From Elusimicrobiota bacterium (lineage in GTDB: Bacteria; Elusimicrobiota; Elusimicrobia; UBA1565; UBA9628): a DNA stretch of 6,378 nucleotides. The DNA is taken from contig JAQUNT010000139.1 of NCBI GenBank assembly GCA_028717525.1, positions 1-6,378 on the forward strand, read 5' to 3'. This document shows positions 1 to 4,934 of the stretch, in pieces. Positions within the stretch are counted from its first letter, which is position 1, and every line of letters begins with the position of its first letter. Position numbers and translations under genes: made by a program. A model generated the notes under the pieces. That model was not told where the DNA came from, did no database searches, and saw only the letters and a program-made list of their open reading frames with translations.

Positions 1-217
1 CAGACTCGTAGCCTTAGCACACCGAAGGCGCTAAAGCTCTGGGTCACAAGCTATCTGCGGATGCGGCCAGAGATTGTCTGCAACCAGGCCCAATAACCCA
101 AATATTTTTGTCAGTCCCGTCCGGACAGCGCGCCGACCCCGGGATCGAACTCGCGCCGAAGGCGCCATCCCCGTGCCGACCGCCAGCGGTCCCGCCGCCC
201 CGCTTCGCGGGTCGGTG

Positions 218-249
218 GCGGCCCAGACAGCTCTCGCTATCTGGGCCGC
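218..249. repeat. Strong inverted repeat (hairpin) upstream of the Cache-domain gene
   Basis: GCGGCCCAGA (218-227) is perfectly complementary to TCTGGGCCGC (240-249). One C-A mismatch follows inside, then AGC/GCT closes a TCTC loop, giving about 13 paired positions in 32 nt. A run of five T at 263-267 lies 13 bases beyond the stem. That is too far for a standard intrinsic terminator on the + strand. It could be the tail of an upstream transcription unit, a leader structure, or part of a decayed repeat element. The pairing is read directly from the sequence; the role is unknown. Confidence 0.6.
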
Positions 250-309
250 TCGCAGAGGAGGCTTTTTCGACACCCTGCCAGCCCCAGCCCTCCCGCCCGG
301 CTGTTTCTT

Positions 310-318
310 GGTATGATA
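310..318 (+). promoter_or_regulatory. Possible -10 element (TATGAT) for the Cache-domain gene
   Basis: GGTATGATA contains a good sigma70-like -10 box, TATGAT at 312-317, which would start transcription near 324 and leave a leader of about 18 nt before the ATG at 342. No convincing -35 box sits 16-18 bases upstream, because that stretch is C-rich. The same nine bases recur at 4658-4666 after a similar hairpin, so this could equally be part of a repeat. Confidence 0.3.
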
Positions 319-341
319 GGCTCCTCTCCAGGGAGGGGACC

Positions 342-1238
342 ATGATCAAGAAGACCTCATTAGGATGCCTCATCCTGCTGGGCTTGGGGGCCTTCAGCGC
401 GGCCGGCGAACCGGCTCCGGCAGCGCCCGCCGCGCCGGACGTCGCCGCGGAGGTCACGGAGAAGATGAAGGCCATGATCGCCGCGGCGGAGAAGCTCGAC
501 GTGGACGCGGCCTTCGCCCCGCTGGCGCAGGACCCGAAGGCCGTCTTCTTCCTGAACGCCTATCCCTTCTCCCGGAGCGCGCTCCTGCCCTTCTTCCGCA
601 AGGCCTACGAGCCGCTCAAGGCCCAGTCCATACGCTTGAGCGGCTCGCAGGTCAAGGTCCTGGGGCCGGACTCCGCCCTGTGGCTGGGCTGGGGCACCGG
701 GCGCAACCAGGCCAAGTCCGGAGGCGCCGCGGAGCAGTTCCTCGCCGAGACCTGGGTCTGGCAGAGGGTCGCGGGGGACTGGCAGGTGGTCCACTACCAC
801 GAGTCCTGGCAGGACCTGCCCTCGGCCGCGGCCAAGGCGCGCGTGGAGAAGGCCTTGTCCGGCTTCGCGGCCGAGGTCCGGCGCCGGCCCCTGACCGCGG
901 CCGCGGCTCCGGCCCGGCTGCGGGCCTTCCTGGGCCGGAACCCGCGCCTGCTGGGGAGCTGCTTCGCCGTGGCCCCGGGCCAGGGCCCCAAGGCCGCGCC
1001 CTACGTCTACCGCCGGGGCGGCCGCTTCGTGGACGTGACCATCGGCGAGGACGGCTTCGACTACACGGCCGCGGACTGGTACACGCGCGCCGCCGCAGGG
1101 GCGCAGGGGCCGGTCTGGAGCGACCCCTACTACGACGCCGAGGGCGGGCAGGCCTTCATGGTCACCTGCTCCATCCCGGTCTACGGGCCGGACGGCAAGA
1201 GCCTCCTAGGGGTGCTCACCGCGGACCTGGCCCTGTGA
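342..1238 (+). CDS. Secreted SnoaL/NTF2-like plus Cache domain protein
   Basis: This 298-residue protein is probably a soluble periplasmic small-molecule sensor or binding protein. Residues 1-22 form a Sec signal peptide: Lys3-Lys4, a Leu/Gly-rich core, then an AFSA-AGEPA cleavage region and an Ala/Pro linker. Residues of about 35-157 look like a SnoaL/DUF4440 (NTF2-like) fold, ending in the typical strand pair WVWQRVAGDWQVVHYHESW. Residues of about 190-298 resemble the membrane-distal part of a Cache sensor: DYTAADWYTRA (240-250), then GPVWSDPYYD (256-265), then MVTCSIPVYGPDGKSLLGVL (273-292) and a closing TADLAL. Cache domains usually sit in front of a membrane helix and a signalling output such as a kinase, phosphatase or chemoreceptor. 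Here neither is present and the chain stops just after the last Cache strand. The frame is open upstream to 108, but the ATG at 342 follows GGGAGGGG (331-338) and begins the signal peptide, so it is the clear start. The domain calls come from pattern recognition. Ligand and partner are unknown. Confidence 0.85.
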   Translation: MIKKTSLGCLILLGLGAFSAAGEPAPAAPAAPDVAAEVTEKMKAMIAAAEKLDVDAAFAPLAQDPKAVFFLNAYPFSRSALLPFFRKAYEPLKAQSIRLSGSQVKVLGPDSALWLGWGTGRNQAKSGGAAEQFLAETWVWQRVAGDWQVVHYHESWQDLPSAAAKARVEKALSGFAAEVRRRPLTAAAAPARLRAFLGRNPRLLGSCFAVAPGQGPKAAPYVYRRGGRFVDVTIGEDGFDYTAADWYTRAAAGAQGPVWSDPYYDAEGGQAFMVTCSIPVYGPDGKSLLGVLTADLAL

Positions 1239-1256
1239 GGCCGAGTTGGAGAAACA

Positions 1257-1425
1257 ACCGCTCTCCGGGCCGCCCGCTCCGCCAGTCCCTTCTGTCTCGC
1301 CCCGCGCCTTCCGATTGCCGGCCCCCCTGCCTTCACGGAGCCGGCAAGAACCTTGTCCCGCCAGGCAGGTTCCCCCTCCAGGCAGCGGCCGCCCCCGCCG
1401 CCTCGCCAGGGCCGGGAGGACTGGC
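1257..1425. repeat. Dispersed inverted-repeat element, copy 1 (partial)
   Basis: Bases 1257-1325 match 4572-4640 at about 62 of 69 positions without gaps. Further right, CCTCCAGGCAGCGG (1375-1388) and CAGGGCCGGGAGGACTGG (1407-1424) recur exactly at 4712-4725 and 4802-4819. The ends carry short inverted repeats, GCCAGTCC (1281-1288) and GGACTGGC (1418-1425). An internal hairpin pairs TTGCCGGC (1315-1322) with GCCGGCAA (1340-1347). Unlike copy 2, the outer AGAGCGGT is missing on the right, and the middle is about 80 bp shorter, so this copy looks deleted or decayed. It lies between the stop of the Cache-domain gene and a possible small gene, and encodes no recognisable protein. Confidence 0.75.
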
Positions 1426-1451
1426 AACCTGGACGAGCTGGTCCCAGATAC

Positions 1452-1628
1452 ATGAGCAGCATCCCGCGGCTGCGGACCGCCCAGCATGGCTGGCAAGACC
1501 GGGTCCATCTCCTGACCACCGCAGATTCCCACGCCGGCCGTTTCACCCTTTCGGGCGGCCGGGCCTACGTCCACCAAGGAGAGGACGTCGGCACCGTCCT
1601 GGTGGACTGCACCCACAACGACCCGTAA
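1452..1628 (+). CDS. Possible small hypothetical protein (58 aa)
   Basis: I do not recognise this protein. The 58-residue frame has about 84% G or C in third positions, and its sequence (for example GWQDRVHLLTTADSHAGRF, then GRAYVHQGEDVGTVLVDC) looks like a soluble protein. The opposite strand is also open here, but its translation has the Val/Leu/Asp-rich look of an antisense shadow. No good ribosome binding site precedes the ATG at 1452. The frame continues upstream without a stop into repeat copy 1, so this may be the tail of a gene whose front was replaced by the element, or not a gene at all. There is no signal peptide or membrane segment. The stop at 1628 faces the end of the lipoprotein operon 31 bases away. 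Confidence 0.35.
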   Translation: MSSIPRLRTAQHGWQDRVHLLTTADSHAGRFTLSGGRAYVHQGEDVGTVLVDCTHNDP

Positions 1629-1634
1629 GGCGTC

Positions 1635-1654
1635 GCCTGGACTTCCCGCCAGGC
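1635..1654. terminator. Weak bidirectional hairpin between convergent stops
   Basis: GCCTGG (1635-1640) pairs perfectly with CCAGGC (1649-1654) around an 8-base loop. It sits between the + strand stop at 1628 and the - strand stop at 1660, the usual place for a shared terminator. Neither side has a T tract, so this is only a candidate. Confidence 0.3.
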
Positions 1655-1659
1655 CGGCG

Positions 1660-2799
1660 CTAAAGGGATGCCACGGCCGCGCGCAGCCGGCCCAGAGCGG
1701 AGGCGAGACGCTCCCCGACCTCCTCCATGCGCTTAGACTCCCCGGCGCGTCCCGCAGCTGCGGCCTCTGCAGCCGCGGCGAGCGCGTCGCTGCCGGCTTG
1801 GCGCAGCCCGGGGTCTTCCGAGAGCCGCCCCGCCGACGAGACCAGCCGGCCCAGAATCCTGCGGGCAGCGCGGCTCTCCTCGGGGTCGAGCAGTTGGGGC
1901 ACCGGGCTGGGATACTGCGCTGGGTCGAGCCCCTCGAGGAACACCTCGGTCGCGGACGCCGACATGGCTCCGATGGCGGCGCCTTGGACGATGGATCCGC
2001 CCCCGGCCGTCGCGGCCGCGGCACCGGCCACGGCCGTCCCCGCGTCCCCGAAGTCAAAGTTCCCCGCGACCTGGCCGATGGCGCTGGCCAGCTCGACCGC
2101 CGCGGCGACCGTGCGCTGCCGGTTGAGCTTTGCGATGAATGCGTCGATCCTCTCCATCTGCTCCGGGATGCCGGCCTCGACCTCGGACTCCCGGGCCCGC
2201 TGGGCGGCCGCGGCTTTCCCCTTGAGGTAAAGGCGGGCGAACTCGCGGTCGGAATCAGCCAGGAGCGCCGCCCCCCGGCGCTGCCTCCTGTTCGCGACCG
2301 CCGAAATCTGCGCGGCCACGGGCAGGGTCTGCTGGGCGATGAAAACCCTGGAGCGGGCGCGCCGGTTGAGTAGCGTCATGGCCTCCCGCGCGCTGCGCTC
2401 GGCTCCCGCCAGGTCTCCCTGGGCAAGTTTAATCCTGGAGACGCCGAGCCGGGCTTCGATGCCGGCCTGCAGGCGCTTGTGGAAATGATATGGGAAAGCG
2501 GCGATGACGTGGTCGCCCAGCACCTGGACCTTGGACCCCTGCATCTGCCGGAGCTGCATCTTGAGCTGGCTCTGGTAGTAGGCCAGGGGCTTGTTGAAGT
2601 CCTCCTCCTCCTTCAGGAAAGCCTCGTAGCGCGCCAGGGCCTTGTCCGGCTGGACCTTCTCAACCGCGGCCATGTCCCTGACGGCGCGGGACTTGGCCCC
2701 GATCTCCTGGTCGAGGGTGCGCAGGTCCTTGCTGGCGAAGCATCCGGACATGGCTCCTGCGATGAGGCAGACCGCCGATTTCCGGAAGAAGGTCTCCAT
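1660..2799 (-). CDS. Hypothetical helical lipoprotein (379 aa), second gene of the operon
   Basis: I do not recognise a family. Residues 1-20 form a lipoprotein signal peptide: Arg6-Lys7, a short hydrophobic core, then GAMSGC with lipidation expected on Cys20. The Met at -3 is an unusual but tolerated lipobox residue. Residues of about 25-230 are predominantly charged and helical. LGVSRIKLAQGDLAGAERSA (118-137) has the look of a TPR-type helix pair, as found in envelope scaffold proteins. Residues of about 230-285 are Ala/Gly-rich with little charge (for example AVAGAAAATAGGGSIVQGAA, 256-275). This could be a glycine-zipper or membrane-interacting segment rather than a clear transmembrane helix. 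The C-terminus (305-379) is again an Ala/Arg/Glu helix. The gene starts 9 bases after the stop of the neighbouring lipoprotein and has no good ribosome binding site of its own, so translational coupling is likely. A shared envelope role with that neighbour is inference. Confidence 0.85.
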   Translation of the reverse strand: METFFRKSAVCLIAGAMSGCFASKDLRTLDQEIGAKSRAVRDMAAVEKVQPDKALARYEAFLKEEEDFNKPLAYYQSQLKMQLRQMQGSKVQVLGDHVIAAFPYHFHKRLQAGIEARLGVSRIKLAQGDLAGAERSAREAMTLLNRRARSRVFIAQQTLPVAAQISAVANRRQRRGAALLADSDREFARLYLKGKAAAAQRARESEVEAGIPEQMERIDAFIAKLNRQRTVAAAVELASAIGQVAGNFDFGDAGTAVAGAAAATAGGGSIVQGAAIGAMSASATEVFLEGLDPAQYPSPVPQLLDPEESRAARRILGRLVSSAGRLSEDPGLRQAGSDALAAAAEAAAAGRAGESKRMEEVGERLASALGRLRAAVASL

Positions 2800-2808
2800 G
2801 GAGGCCCG

Positions 2809-3432
2809 CTACCGCTTCAGGCTGGCGACGATGTCGTTGCGGATCTCTTTCATCACCTCGGGCAGCAGCTCCTGGTAGAGCTGCTTGAAGATGTTCATGC
2901 CAAGGTTCTGCCAGCGCCGGGCGTAGCCCTTGTCCATGACCTTGCGGCCCTTCTTGGTGACCGACACCTGCATCTCAAGGTCGAAAACGTAGTGGGTATT
3001 GCCGAAAATCGTGTAGACGCAGGTCTTGAGCACCGGCTTGACCACGGCATCCGCCGGGCCGGCTCCTTCATTCTCGACCGAGGTGAAGGCCTCCGTGGCC
3101 TGCAGCTCCTTGATGAGGATCTCCGTGAGCGCCTCGGGACCGATCGGGGAGCCCTTGTTCGTGGAATAGTTCGCGACGACATTGACCTCCGGCGTGACGA
3201 AGGCGGACTTGTGCTGCGCGCGGATGTCCGCGAGCTTCTCGTTCATCTCGGACTCGGAGGGCGTGGGGGACTGGTTGTCCGTCAGCGCCACGGCGACCCG
3301 CAGCGCAGGGGCCCCGGCGGGAGCGGGCACGGCCTGGGGGCTATAGTCCTTGATCGTCGGAATGCCGCAGCCGGCGAAAATCGCGACGGCAGCCGCCAAT
3401 AGCACGCCCTTGAAATCAGGATTTCTGTTCAT
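2809..3432 (-). CDS. Hypothetical lipoprotein (207 aa), first gene of the operon
   Basis: This is a lipoprotein of unknown function. The N-terminus has Arg3, Lys8, a hydrophobic core LLAAAVAIFA, and the lipobox FAGC with Cys22. After a Pro/Ala linker comes a mixed alpha/beta domain. LRVAVALTDNQSP (44-56) is a first strand, ALTEILIKELQATEAFTSVE (101-120) a helix-strand pair, and ADAVVKPVLKTCVY (127-140) and YVFDLEMQVSV (148-158) further strands. A helix at 178-207 closes the chain. This order is reminiscent of YajG-like or similar small outer-membrane lipoproteins that assemble on a short alpha/beta domain, but I see no decisive motif. The frame extends upstream to 3609. The ATG at 3432 is preferred because it begins the signal peptide and lies 10 bases after GGGAGG. 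The next gene follows after 9 bases. A candidate promoter lies at 3472-3500. Confidence 0.88.
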   Translation of the reverse strand: MNRNPDFKGVLLAAAVAIFAGCGIPTIKDYSPQAVPAPAGAPALRVAVALTDNQSPTPSESEMNEKLADIRAQHKSAFVTPEVNVVANYSTNKGSPIGPEALTEILIKELQATEAFTSVENEGAGPADAVVKPVLKTCVYTIFGNTHYVFDLEMQVSVTKKGRKVMDKGYARRWQNLGMNIFKQLYQELLPEVMKEIRNDIVASLKR

Positions 3433-3471
3433 GACTGCGTTTCCTCCCTGAATATGCAGCGACTGTTGGGA

Positions 3472-3500
3472 ACTATATGATTTTATGGGATTCCCAGCAA
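3472..3500 (-). promoter_or_regulatory. Candidate sigma70 promoter of the lipoprotein operon
   Basis: Read on the - strand, TTGCTG (3500-3495) is followed after exactly 17 bases by TATAGT (3477-3472), matching four of six bases in the -35 box and five of six in the -10 box. Transcription would begin near 3465, leaving about 33 nt of leader with a GGGAGG site before the ATG at 3432. The -35 box lies inside the transposase remnant, so insertion-sequence DNA may have contributed this promoter. Confidence 0.5.
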
Positions 3501-3718
3501 TGAATGTGGGGCTCGACTTCGCCCGTATCCGGATTCCGCAGAACGGCCAGGAGCTTTCCCTCGTCCTGGCCCATGGCTTCGGCAGGCATCCCTTGCCGCT
3601 TTTCACCAATCACAAGGTCGCCGACGGATTCGCGGCGGTCAAGCTCGTCAGAGCCTATCTCAAACGCTGGGGCGTGGAGGAAGCAGGTCGCATCCAGAAG
3701 CAGGCCGCCAAGTCCTAG
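3485..3718 (+). pseudogene. IS4-family transposase, C-terminal remnant
   Basis: This 77-residue frame carries the end of a DDE transposase of the IS4 superfamily. The key evidence is YLKRWGVEEAGRIQK at residues 58-72. It fits the IS4 YREK signature exactly (Y-x2-R-x3-E-x6-K, at Y58, R61, E65, K72), with E65 as the third catalytic acidic residue. Before it, GQELSLVLAHGFGRHPLPLF (21-40) and TNHKVADGF (41-49) match the strand and 'LLTN' region that usually precedes this motif. A full enzyme would be about 350-450 residues. The N-terminal part with the first two catalytic Asp residues is absent: the frame is closed by a TGA at 3449-3451, and that DNA now holds the lipoprotein leader. The stop after KQAAKS also cuts off the usual C-terminus. 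No ribosome binding site or terminal repeats are visible. It is inactive by inference, and it lies between two oppositely arranged - strand units. Confidence 0.72.
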
Positions 3719-3746
3719 CTTGGCTTCCGCTGCGCCTTGCGCGGCG

Positions 3747-4550
3747 TCATGGCTGGTTTCCGCCTTTGGTCGCGGTAATCTTCGCGCCGCCCAGGTTCTT
3801 CCCCTGGAATAGGCCGCTCATCGTTTGATAGAAAAGCAGAAGGCCGGGGCTGGGCGCCTCCGTCTTGCCGTAAGCTTCCGCCCGGGCGCGGACAAAATCC
3901 GTCCAGAGTACGGAAACATCCTCGAATTCGACATCGAAGCCCGCCTTTTCCAAGGCCGCCGCATACGCCCCTTTCGTCGGCAGCCCCGGGCAGGATACGA
4001 TCCTGTCCAGGGCGTCTTCTTCCGGCGCGCTGAATTCATGCCTCTGGAAAAAATCCTCGATGTAGATCCTGCCGCCGGGCAAAAGATGCCTGCGCAGCTT
4101 TTGCCATAGCCTTTCCCGGCGCGGCAGGGGCACATGCAGGATGGCGAGCAAAGAGATGGCATGAGCGAACTGGCGGCGCCAGGGCACCTTGAGAAAATCG
4201 CCGACGATGGTCATGACCGCCTGCCTGCCGCAGCGCGCGTTGTATTCGGCGTTGAGCGTTTCCGCGACTGCGGCGATGGGCCGCTGCAGTTCTATGCCGA
4301 CGGCCGCGCAGCCGTAATGCGCGTGGAGATAGCGGCCGGTCCCGCCAAAGCCCGAGCCCAGATCCAAGATGACCTGGCCGGCCGCCAAGCCCAATTTTTC
4401 CGCCGCATGGTCGAGCGCCTCGGCCCCGAGATAGTGCATGTGCGCGAATGTCTCGGCGTCCTCCAGGGTCCAGCCGGGCCGGGAGAGAGCCTGGCGGACT
4501 CGGCCTAGATCGCTGTAAAGCGCCATGCGGCTGACGGATGTGCGCTTCAT
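3747..4550 (-). CDS. Class I SAM-dependent methyltransferase, 5' end split by an insertion
   Basis: This enzyme transfers a methyl group from S-adenosylmethionine to a small molecule. From the ATG at 4550 it has 267 residues. Motif I, VILDLGSGFGGTGRYL (60-75), is the SAM-binding glycine loop. VGIELQ (84-89) ends with the acidic residue expected to bind the ribose. GDFLKVPW (117-124) is the adenine-side motif. SLLAILHVP (133-141) and LLPGGRIYIEDFF (156-168) are motifs IV to VI. HYLGAEALDHAAEKLGL before motif I, and the 'ILH-P' and 'EDF' features, recall the glycine/sarcosine/dimethylglycine and phosphoethanolamine N-methyltransferase group. Substrate assignment would be a guess. The gene at 4935 is divergent. 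The ATG at 4550 (or a later one at 4526) has no clear Shine-Dalgarno site. Excising 4572-4828 fuses the upstream ATG at 4837, with its ideal AAGGAG, in frame to this coding region (start MTNNLIYNLKMKRTS). The gene may therefore be disrupted or under-expressed. Confidence 0.88.
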   Translation of the reverse strand: MKRTSVSRMALYSDLGRVRQALSRPGWTLEDAETFAHMHYLGAEALDHAAEKLGLAAGQVILDLGSGFGGTGRYLHAHYGCAAVGIELQRPIAAVAETLNAEYNARCGRQAVMTIVGDFLKVPWRRQFAHAISLLAILHVPLPRRERLWQKLRRHLLPGGRIYIEDFFQRHEFSAPEEDALDRIVSCPGLPTKGAYAAALEKAGFDVEFEDVSVLWTDFVRARAEAYGKTEAPSPGLLLFYQTMSGLFQGKNLGGAKITATKGGNQP

Positions 4551-4571
4551 CTTCAAGTTGTAGATAAGATT

Positions 4572-4828
4572 ACCGCTCTTCAGTCCGCCCCGTCCGCCAG
4601 TCCCTGCTGTCTCGCCCCGCGCCTTCCGATTGCCAGCCCCCTCGGGGGCTGGCCATCGGTATGATAACACAATCAGCCAGGAAAGAACGTCCGCGCGGCC
4701 GGTGGGTTGCGCCTCCAGGCAGCGGTTGCCCTCACAGAACGGCAACGCACTTCCCAATGCCGCTCTGTACTACTCGCTACCGCTCGTTGACGCCGGCTCG
4801 TCAGGGCCGGGAGGACTGGTAGAGCGGT
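4572..4828. mobile_element. MITE-like inverted-repeat element, copy 2 (257 bp)
   Basis: The ends are inverted repeats: ACCGCTCT (4572-4579) against AGAGCGGT (4821-4828), continuing with TCAGTCC on the left and GGACTGG on the right (15-16 nt with one gap). A second nested CCAGTCC lies at 4597-4603. The interior contains a perfect 10-bp stem (4632-4641/4644-4653), GGTATGATA at 4658-4666, and a small GTTGCC/GGCAAC repeat (4725-4730/4741-4746). The left 69 bp and two right-hand blocks recur in copy 1. No protein is evident, although the methyltransferase frame stays open on the - strand to a TTG at 4757. No long target duplication is seen. The flanks read AAC and AAT on the - strand, compatible with a 3-bp duplication carrying one change. 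The size, repeats, lack of coding and second copy fit a non-autonomous element. The transposase family is unknown. Confidence 0.65.
4632..4653. repeat. Perfect 10-bp-stem palindrome inside repeat copy 2
   Basis: GCCAGCCCCC is followed by TC and then by its exact reverse complement GGGGGCTGGC. With a realistic four-base loop this gives nine G-C-rich pairs. No T tract follows on either strand, so a simple intrinsic terminator is unlikely. Copy 1 has a different stem at the same place (1315-1322/1340-1347), so a hairpin is conserved at this position although its sequence is not. This suggests structure matters to the element. Confidence 0.7.
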
Positions 4829-4837
4829 GTTGGTCAT

Positions 4838-4871
4838 GGGGTTTCTCCTTGGGGTGATTCTGCCAAGGAGA
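4838..4871 (-). promoter_or_regulatory. Orphan ribosome binding site within a 9-bp inverted repeat
   Basis: On the - strand, AAGGAG (4850-4845) is followed after 7 bases (AAACCCC) by ATG at 4837-4835, then ACC AAC and the edge of the repeat element. This is the best Shine-Dalgarno site in the window, yet reading on from it gives only a 54-residue Arg/Ala-rich peptide made of repeat sequence. It is better explained as the original start of the methyltransferase. TCTCCTTGG and CCAAGGAGA form a perfect 9-bp inverted repeat (4844-4852 and 4863-4871, 10-base loop), so the - strand transcript could fold with the Shine-Dalgarno bases buried in the stem. It may also be a DNA operator, since it lies in the divergent region 64 bases before the radical SAM start. 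Confidence 0.55.
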
Positions 4872-4934
4872 CAGCAGCGGATTGTTGAGAAGGCCGGCAG
4901 GGTCAGAGCCGCGATTTGATAAGATGGGACCGCC

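Larger units (their letters stand above)
1..341. other. Non-coding structured upstream region of the Cache-domain gene
   Basis: I see no convincing gene here. Reading frames run through it, but their translations are rich in Arg, Pro and Ala and look like random high-GC sequence. An AT-rich patch lies near 100-110. After it come several inverted repeats: a GCGCC/GGCGC hairpin near 155-167, an imperfect hairpin around CCCGC-TTC-GCGGG near 188-220, and a strong one at 218-249 that is listed separately. Downstream, TGCCAGCCCC (276-285) is followed by a CAGCC/GGCTG hairpin (279-303) and GGTATGATA (310-318). The same order of TGCCAGCCCC, hairpin and GGTATGATA occurs at 4631-4666 inside the second repeat element. 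This stretch may therefore hold a degraded relative of that element, but the similarity is too short to be sure. Confidence 0.5.

Noticed and set aside
133..170. GGGATCGAAC at 141-150 resembles the T-loop of a tRNA on the minus strand (GTTCGATCC).
   Set aside because: The flanking bases do not form a T stem, and no acceptor stem, anticodon arm or CCA end can be built around it.
218..267. Strong hairpin followed by TTTTT as an intrinsic terminator.
   Set aside because: The T run begins 14 bases after the stem rather than directly after it, and no gene is visible just upstream in the window.
342..370. Cys9 (SLGC) in the Cache-domain protein as a lipobox.
   Set aside because: Only eight residues precede it, too short for a lipoprotein signal, and a normal hydrophobic core continues after it toward an AxA-like cleavage site.
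365..1663. Long + strand frame of 432 codons overlapping the Cache-domain gene.
   Set aside because: Its product is almost all Arg, Gly, Pro and Ala, and it is out of frame with a gene that has a signal peptide and conserved domain motifs.
2479..3402. Long + strand open frame of 307 codons.
   Set aside because: It lies antisense to two well-supported lipoproteins and has the Leu/Asp/His/Val-rich composition typical of high-GC antisense shadows.
4712..4828. Variable region or homing-site remnant of a diversity-generating retroelement (a faint likeness to C-type lectin variable repeats and a nearby hairpin).
   Set aside because: There is no reverse transcriptase, no template repeat with adenine-biased differences, and no lectin-fold target gene in the window. 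The differences between the two copies are not adenine-specific.
4673..4837. 54-codon - strand peptide starting at the good ATG at 4837 as a real small gene.
   Set aside because: After three codons it consists of repeat-element sequence, is Arg/Ala-rich and ends at a chance stop. The start is better explained as the displaced start of the methyltransferase.
4918..4925. GATAAGAT just before the radical SAM gene as a -10 box, also found at 4563-4570.
   Set aside because: No -35 box at a fitting distance, and the leader would be almost absent; two occurrences of eight AT-rich bases are weak evidence.
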